This document shows positions 21,275 to 25,433 of a DNA stretch of 25,433 bases, piece after piece. This DNA is from JBBDYQ01 sp035553855 (GTDB lineage: Bacteria; Actinomycetota; Thermoleophilia; Solirubrobacterales; Thermoleophilaceae), in contig DATMJO010000061.1 of assembly GCA_035553855.1 (NCBI GenBank), positions 1 to 25,433 of the forward strand. Reading direction: 5' to 3'. The notes beneath the pieces are model-generated. The model did no database searches, had not been told where the DNA came from, and was given only the letters and a program-made list of their open reading frames with translations. The position numbers were made by a program, and so were the translations under genes. Numbering within the stretch: the first letter of the stretch is position 1; each line of letters begins with the position of its first letter.

Positions 21275-22476
21275 CCCGGCCGGCCCGCCTGGCCGCGGTC
21301 TCGCTGGCCGCGCTGGCCGCGCTCGCGGGCTGCGAGGGCCTCGACTCCGACGACGCCGTGTCCGACACGGGCCCCGCCGCCCCGCCACCACCGGCGGAGG
21401 AGGCGCTGGAGCCCGAGGCCCGCGCCGTCCGCCTGGTCCGCATCGGGACCTTCGACTCCCCGACGTATGTGACCGCGCCGCCCGCTGACACGCGGCGCGT
21501 CTTCGTGGTCGAGCAGGGCGGCACGATCCGCGTCGTGCGCGACGGTCGCAGGCTGAGCCGGCCCTTCCTCGACATCTCCTCGGAGGTCTCGGCCGGCGGC
21601 GAGCGCGGCCTCCTGTCGATGGCGTTCGCCCCGGACTACGCCAGCTCGCGCCGCTTCTACGTGTACTTCACCGACCGCGACGGCGACACCCGCGTCCAGG
21701 AGTTCCGCCGCTCACGTTCGAGCGCCGACCGGGCGCACCGCTCGAGCCGGCGGCAGATCCTCGCCCAGCGCCAGCCGTTCTCGAACCACAACGGCGGCCA
21801 GCTCCAGTTCGGCCCCGACCGCCTGCTCTACATCGGGCTCGGCGACGGCGGCAGCGCCGGTGACCCGCAGGGCAACGGCCAGAGCCTGGGCACCCTGCTT
21901 GGGAAGATCCTGCGGATCGACCCGCGGCGTGGCCGTCCCTACAGCGTGCCTCGCTCGAATCCCTTCCGCGGGCAGAGCGGCGCGCGCCCCGAGATCTACG
22001 CCTACGGGCTCCGCAACCCCTGGCGCTTCTCGTTCGACCGCCGCACCGGCGACCTCACTATCGGGGACGTCGGCCAGAACGAGATCGAGGAGGTCGACTT
22101 CGTGCGCAGGGGCCGCGGCCGCGGCGCCAACTTCGGCTGGCGGGTGTTCGAGGGGCGCAGCCGCTTCTCCGGCGGCACGGCGCGCGGACATGTCCCGCCG
22201 GTGCTCGAGCGCCGGCACTCGCAGGGGGACTGTTCGATCACGGGCGGCTACGTCGTGCGCGACCGCTCGCTCGGATCGCTGTACGGCCGCTACGTGTTCG
22301 GAGACTTCTGCAATCCGCGCATCCGGTCGGCGCGGCTGCGCTCCGGGCGGGCGACGTCGCATCGCGCGACGACGCTGCGCGTGCCGGGTCTCTCGTCGTT
22401 CGGCGAGGACGCGCGCGGCCGCGTGTACGCCGCGTCGCTCAACGGGCCCGTCTACCGCCTGGCTCCGCGCCGCTGA
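21271..22476 (+). CDS. PQQ-type glucose/sorbosone dehydrogenase family lipoprotein
   Basis: 401 aa if started at CTG 21271. That start gives a clean lipoprotein signal, TRPARLAAVSLAALAALAGC, with the lipobox cysteine at residue 21. The six-bladed propeller (about residues 55-401) shows ERGLLSMAFAPDY, FYVYFTDRDGDTRVQEF, SNHNGGQLQFGPD (the conserved His), LYIGLGDGGSAGDPQGNGQ, GKILRIDPR, YAYGLRNPWRFSFD and IGDVGQNEIEEVDFV. These define the GSDH/soluble quinoprotein dehydrogenase family, which oxidises sugars with PQQ outside the membrane. PQQ binding is inferred, and no PQQ synthesis genes are seen here. The only standard start upstream is GTG 21214, which would add 19 residues and overlap the 84-aa gene by 61 bp. 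The gene ends 7 bp from the convergent GH2 stop. Confidence 0.85.
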   Translation: MTRPARLAAVSLAALAALAGCEGLDSDDAVSDTGPAAPPPPAEEALEPEARAVRLVRIGTFDSPTYVTAPPADTRRVFVVEQGGTIRVVRDGRRLSRPFLDISSEVSAGGERGLLSMAFAPDYASSRRFYVYFTDRDGDTRVQEFRRSRSSADRAHRSSRRQILAQRQPFSNHNGGQLQFGPDRLLYIGLGDGGSAGDPQGNGQSLGTLLGKILRIDPRRGRPYSVPRSNPFRGQSGARPEIYAYGLRNPWRFSFDRRTGDLTIGDVGQNEIEEVDFVRRGRGRGANFGWRVFEGRSRFSGGTARGHVPPVLERRHSQGDCSITGGYVVRDRSLGSLYGRYVFGDFCNPRIRSARLRSGRATSHRATTLRVPGLSSFGEDARGRVYAASLNGPVYRLAPRR

Positions 22477-22483
22477 TCCTCGC

Positions 22484-24394
22484 TCAGCGGAATGGGCTCA
22501 TGTCGCGGTACATCCGCGCCGTCTCCTCGAATGCCGGCTTGCGCACGCCGCCCTCGCTGACGAGCCCCTTGAAGTTCACGGGGGGCTCGGGCTTCGGGTT
22601 GCCGCCGTCCCAGTCAGGCCGGACACGGAAGTCGCGCAGGATCCAGGCCACCGCTCCGTTGACGTGCGGGTTCGAGTCGTAGGTCGAGATGTGGAAGCGC
22701 ATGAACTCGCGCTGGAAGGCGTAGGTGCCCTTCTCGTCGATCGGGCCCTCGCGATTCGCCTCGGCGCCGAACTCGGTCACGAACAGCGCCTGGTCGGGGT
22801 AGTAGTCGTGCAGCAGGTCGATGTAGGGCGAGAGCAGGTCCCGATCGACGATCTGTCCGTTCGGGCCCGGGTACCAGCCGAAGTAGCTGTTGAAGCCGAT
22901 CGCGTCGAGCCGGCGATAGACGTCGGACGGGGTGGCGGACGGGTAGCCCGCGAAGTCGATCGCCGACAGCCGGGTGGGGTCGAGACTGCGGACGAGGTCC
23001 GCGGCCGCCTCGATGTAGGCCCGCTGCCCGGCCCCGACGCGGGTCGGCAGCTCGTTCGCGACGCTGTCGGTGAAGACCGACGGGTGGTTCTGGTCGCGCT
23101 CGATCATCTCGGCGAGCATCTCGAGGCCCTTCGCGCGCACGGCGCGGCGTCGCATCGCGCTGTCGCGCAGCTGGTAGAAGGGGATCTGGTTCCAGATGAG
23201 GACGCCCGCCCGGTCGGCCATCTCGTAGAAGTGCGGGTGCATCGGATAGTGCGCCCGCGTCATCGTCCCGCCGAGGTCGAGCAGAGCCTGGAACAGCTCG
23301 GCGCGCTCGAGCGGGCCCATCGCGGCACCGAGCGTGGGGTGGTCCTCGTGGATGCTCGCTCCGCGCAGCCGGACGGCGCGCCCGTTGAGGCGCATCAGGC
23401 CCCTGCCGTCGACCCGGATCGAGCGGATCCCCGTGTGCGTGGACCAGGTGCCCGCGGTGCGCCGGCCGACCTGGACCGCGGCCTTCACCCTGTAGAGCTC
23501 CGGATCGCCCGGCTCCCACAGCCGTGGGTCGCGGATCCGCACGCGAAGGGACAGCTCGCGGGTCCCGCGTCCCGGCAGGCGCACGACGGGCGAGCGCGCG
23601 GCGATGCCCCCGACGCGGGCGCGGAGGCGCACCTTCGCCGGGCGGCTCGAGGTGTTGCGGGCGCGCCCGCGCACGAGCACGGTCGCGGCGCAGCGCCGGC
23701 AGGGGAGGCTCGGCCGCACGAGCAGCGACGAGAGGTCCACGCGGTCGACCCGCCGCAGGTACACCTCGCGCAGGATCCCGCCGTAGTTCCACCAGCCCCC
23801 GCCCGGGCGCCCGTTCGACTGGATGCGCCCCGGCGGCAGGTCGGTCTCGCGCCGGCGGTTGTCGACCCGCACCACCAGGCGGTTGACCCCCCGGCGCAGG
23901 CCGCGGGCGGGAACCTCGAAGGGGAGGTAGGCGCCTGCATGCCGCCCGATCTCGCGGCCGTTTAGGTAGACGCGGGCGCGGTAGTTGACCGATTCGAAGC
24001 GCAGGATCCAGGTGCTGCCGCGGGGCGCGCGCGGCACGCGGAAGTCCTTGCGGTACCAGCCGACCGTCCCGCGCTGGCTCGCGTCGGAGAGGTCGGTGGC
24101 GTTCCACGCGTGCGGCACCGCCACCGCGGACCACCCGGCGAGCCCGGCCTGTCGCGCGAAGCCGCGGGAGAGGCCCGCGTCCTCGGGGTCGAGGCGGTGG
24201 AACCAGGTGCCGTCCACGAGGTGGCGGGCGCCGTGCCCGTCGCGGTAGAGCACGCGCTTCGAGGGCGTGGAGGCCGACGGCGGCGGGGCCTGGGCGCGCG
24301 TGGCACCGTCGCCGGCCGTGGCGGCGCTGGGGGCGAGGGCGGCGAGGACTGCGGTCGCGGCGCCCGCGAGCGTGATGGACAGCGTGCGAGGCAA
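22484..24394 (-). CDS. Secreted GH2-family glycosidase (beta-glucuronidase/beta-galactosidase-like)
   Basis: 636 aa. Signal peptide at residues about 1-27 (MPRTLSITLAGAATAVLAALAPSAATA). The jelly-roll sugar-binding domain (about 45-215) has GTVGWYRKDFRVPRAP, RARVYLNGREIGRHAGAYLPFEV and NYGGILREVYL. An immunoglobulin-like domain (about 220-320) precedes the TIM barrel, which has RLRGASIHEDHP and TMTRAHYPMHPHFYEMADRAGVLIWNQIPF. SVANELP carries the acid/base E448, and VTEFGAEA carries the nucleophile E541. The usual W in the NHPS-x4-W stretch is replaced (NHPSVFTDS). Substrate within GH2 is not decided. The start is a TTG, the only available start that leaves the signal peptide intact; no strong Shine-Dalgarno is seen. 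It converges on the sugar dehydrogenase gene with no room for a terminator. Confidence 0.88.
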   Translation of the reverse strand: MPRTLSITLAGAATAVLAALAPSAATAGDGATRAQAPPPSASTPSKRVLYRDGHGARHLVDGTWFHRLDPEDAGLSRGFARQAGLAGWSAVAVPHAWNATDLSDASQRGTVGWYRKDFRVPRAPRGSTWILRFESVNYRARVYLNGREIGRHAGAYLPFEVPARGLRRGVNRLVVRVDNRRRETDLPPGRIQSNGRPGGGWWNYGGILREVYLRRVDRVDLSSLLVRPSLPCRRCAATVLVRGRARNTSSRPAKVRLRARVGGIAARSPVVRLPGRGTRELSLRVRIRDPRLWEPGDPELYRVKAAVQVGRRTAGTWSTHTGIRSIRVDGRGLMRLNGRAVRLRGASIHEDHPTLGAAMGPLERAELFQALLDLGGTMTRAHYPMHPHFYEMADRAGVLIWNQIPFYQLRDSAMRRRAVRAKGLEMLAEMIERDQNHPSVFTDSVANELPTRVGAGQRAYIEAAADLVRSLDPTRLSAIDFAGYPSATPSDVYRRLDAIGFNSYFGWYPGPNGQIVDRDLLSPYIDLLHDYYPDQALFVTEFGAEANREGPIDEKGTYAFQREFMRFHISTYDSNPHVNGAVAWILRDFRVRPDWDGGNPKPEPPVNFKGLVSEGGVRKPAFEETARMYRDMSPFR

Positions 24395-24531
24395 GGGCTT
24401 CAGAGCGGTTCGACCCGCCGGCGCGGGATTCGTCCAACCGACAGCGTAGGCGCTTCCGCGGCGTCCGGCGACGGTTGGCGGCTGACCGCGGCACGGGGTT
24501 GGCGACCGGACGGCCCTTTAGTCTCGCGCGC
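24395..24531. other. Divergent intergenic region with repeated GGTTGG motifs
   Basis: 137 bp between the GH2 gene (-) and the membrane protein gene (+). CCAACCG at 24434-24440 is the reverse complement of CGGTTGG at 24472-24478, and GGTTGGCG occurs twice in direct orientation (24473-24480 and 24497-24504). These may be regulator sites or -35-like elements. No gene or RNA is visible. Confidence 0.4.
24519..24524 (+). promoter_or_regulatory. Putative -10 element (TAGTCT) for the right-edge membrane protein gene
   Basis: TAGTCT, preceded by TT, ends 7 nt before ATG 24532 with no Shine-Dalgarno. This is the clearest leaderless candidate. TTGGCG at 24499-24504 could be a -35, but the 14-bp spacing is short. 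Confidence 0.48.
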
Positions 24532-25433
24532 ATGAACGCTGAAGCCATCTCCACGCACGATCCGCGCAGCGACGGCATCCGCACCCTCGGGGGCGTGCTG
24601 TTCGCAGCGGGAGCGATCGTCCTGTTCATCCGCAAGTCGAGCACCGGCGACTGGGGCGATCTCGCGCTGCTCCTCACGCTCGTCGTGCCTTTCGTGGCAC
24701 TGTACGGCCTGGGGCTCACGGGGCCGGCCGGGTCCGAGCCGTGGCGCGCGGTCTACATCGTGCTCGGCGTGCTGATCGCGCCGCTCGCGCTCTTCCAGTT
24801 CCTCGAGTGGATCGGCGGCAGCACCGACGACTCCCTGAACGGCGCCTGGATCTTCGCGGTCGTCGGGGCACTCGGAGCGGTCGCCTCGCACAGGCGGGAC
24901 GCGCTCTACGCGGCGCTGCTCGCGGCGCTCGCGTTCCTGGCCGCGTGGCTGCTCCTGTGGGACAAGCTGCTGGACAACCCCGAGATCGACACCTTCCGCT
25001 GGCTGCTCGTGATCCTGGCGCTCATCTATGCGGCGGCGGCGTTCGCGCTCCGCGGCGCCGGCCATCGCCAGGCCTCCGAGCTGATCACGGGCGCCGCGCT
25101 CGCGGCCGTGACGGCGGGCGGGCTGGCCGCGATCGAGACGGCCGCCTCGCTCTCGGGAGCCGCCGGCCTCGGCGCGATCGGCGGCGGCGCCGACGCGAAC
25201 GCCTTCTGGGACATCTTCCTGCTCGTCGTGTCCGTCGGGGCGATCGCCTACGGCGTCCAGGCGGGCGCGCGCGGGCCCGTCTACGCGGGCGGCCTCGGCC
25301 TGTTCGCCTTCATCGTCGTGGTGGGAGTGGAGCTGTCCAAGCTCACCGACGGCGAGACCCCGGGCGGCGATCTCGTCGGCTGGCCGCTGATCCTGCTGCT
25401 CGTGGGCGGCGGAGCCGCCGCGGGGCCCGGGCC
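24532..25433 (+). CDS. Polytopic membrane protein of unknown function, 3' end outside the window
   Basis: At least 300 codons, open to the window edge. After a polar start (MNAEAISTHDPRSDGIRT) come about eight to nine hydrophobic segments. They include LGGVLFAAGAIVLFI (about residues 19-33), LALLLTLVVPFVALYGLGL (44-62), AVYIVLGVLIAPLALFQFL (73-91), WIFAVVGALGAVAS, LYAALLAALAFLAAWLLLW, WLLVILALIYAAAAFAL, FWDIFLLVVSVGAIAYGV, and YAGGLGLFAFIVVVGVEL just before the edge. Loops are short and acidic (DKLLDNPEIDTF, KLTDGETPGGD). The layout recalls the repetitive multi-TM proteins often labelled DUF2157-like, but I cannot assign a family with confidence. The ATG is supported by the TAGTCT hexamer 7 nt upstream and by the absence of any hydrophobic extension before it. 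Confidence 0.78.
   Translation, partial: MNAEAISTHDPRSDGIRTLGGVLFAAGAIVLFIRKSSTGDWGDLALLLTLVVPFVALYGLGLTGPAGSEPWRAVYIVLGVLIAPLALFQFLEWIGGSTDDSLNGAWIFAVVGALGAVASHRRDALYAALLAALAFLAAWLLLWDKLLDNPEIDTFRWLLVILALIYAAAAFALRGAGHRQASELITGAALAAVTAGGLAAIETAASLSGAAGLGAIGGGADANAFWDIFLLVVSVGAIAYGVQAGARGPVYAGGLGLFAFIVVVGVELSKLTDGETPGGDLVGWPLILLLVGGGAAAGPG

Noticed and set aside
24400..25065. Minus-strand frame over the right-edge membrane protein
   Set aside because: It is highly charged and low in complexity, whereas the plus strand encodes regular TM helices continuous to the window edge.

Overview
The window is GC-rich, densely packed bacterial chromosome. The style points to an actinobacterium, most likely of the Thermoleophilia/Solirubrobacterales type: very high GC, GTG/TTG starts, four-base start/stop overlaps, promoter-like hexamers a few bases before start codons, a sigma factor fused to an anti-sigma-like tail, and a PabB-PabC fusion. 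That placement is inference; no rRNA or other phylogenetic marker is present. I see no prophage, CRISPR array, IS transposase, tRNA or rRNA.

Layout. 1-939 (-): a VOC/glyoxalase-like protein translationally coupled to a crotonase (enoyl-CoA hydratase) that runs off the left edge. 982-8990 (+): a housekeeping run of PabB-PabC fusion, 14-TM MFS exporter, SAM methyltransferase, truA, surE and ligA. 8981-10219 (-): DacB/PBP4-type peptidase, convergent with ligA and overlapping it by 10 bp. 10308-13819 (+): patatin-like phospholipase coupled to a secreted GH15-type glycosidase. 13823-13900: two near-identical long palindromes between convergent genes. 13905-15555 (-): a histidinol-phosphate aminotransferase-like gene, broken by a 29-nt inverted duplication, behind a small membrane protein. 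15603-18118 (-): long-chain acyl-CoA ligase coupled to a secreted amicyanin-like cupredoxin. 18247-19289 (-): a 57-aa helix-turn-helix-like protein and a NIF3-family protein. 19399-22476 (+): membrane-tethered ECF-type sigma factor, an 84-aa unknown protein, and a PQQ-type sugar dehydrogenase lipoprotein. 22484-24394 (-): secreted GH2 glycosidase. 24532-end (+): a polytopic membrane protein cut by the right edge.

How the genes work together. The left half is mostly core metabolism and information processing (folate, pseudouridine, nucleotide phosphatase, DNA ligase). The middle and right carry envelope and secreted functions: peptidoglycan trimming, lipid hydrolysis, three carbohydrate-active or sugar-oxidising exported proteins, and a copper protein. 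Together these suggest a saprophytic heterotroph.

Most notable signals: the inverted duplication that breaks hisC; the paired palindromes at 13823-13900; the sigma factor that carries its own zinc-finger and membrane anchor; a recurrent TAnnnT hexamer 6-11 bases before start codons, suggesting leaderless mRNAs; and a probable CTG start inside a CTGA overlap. No wholly new multi-gene system is evident.
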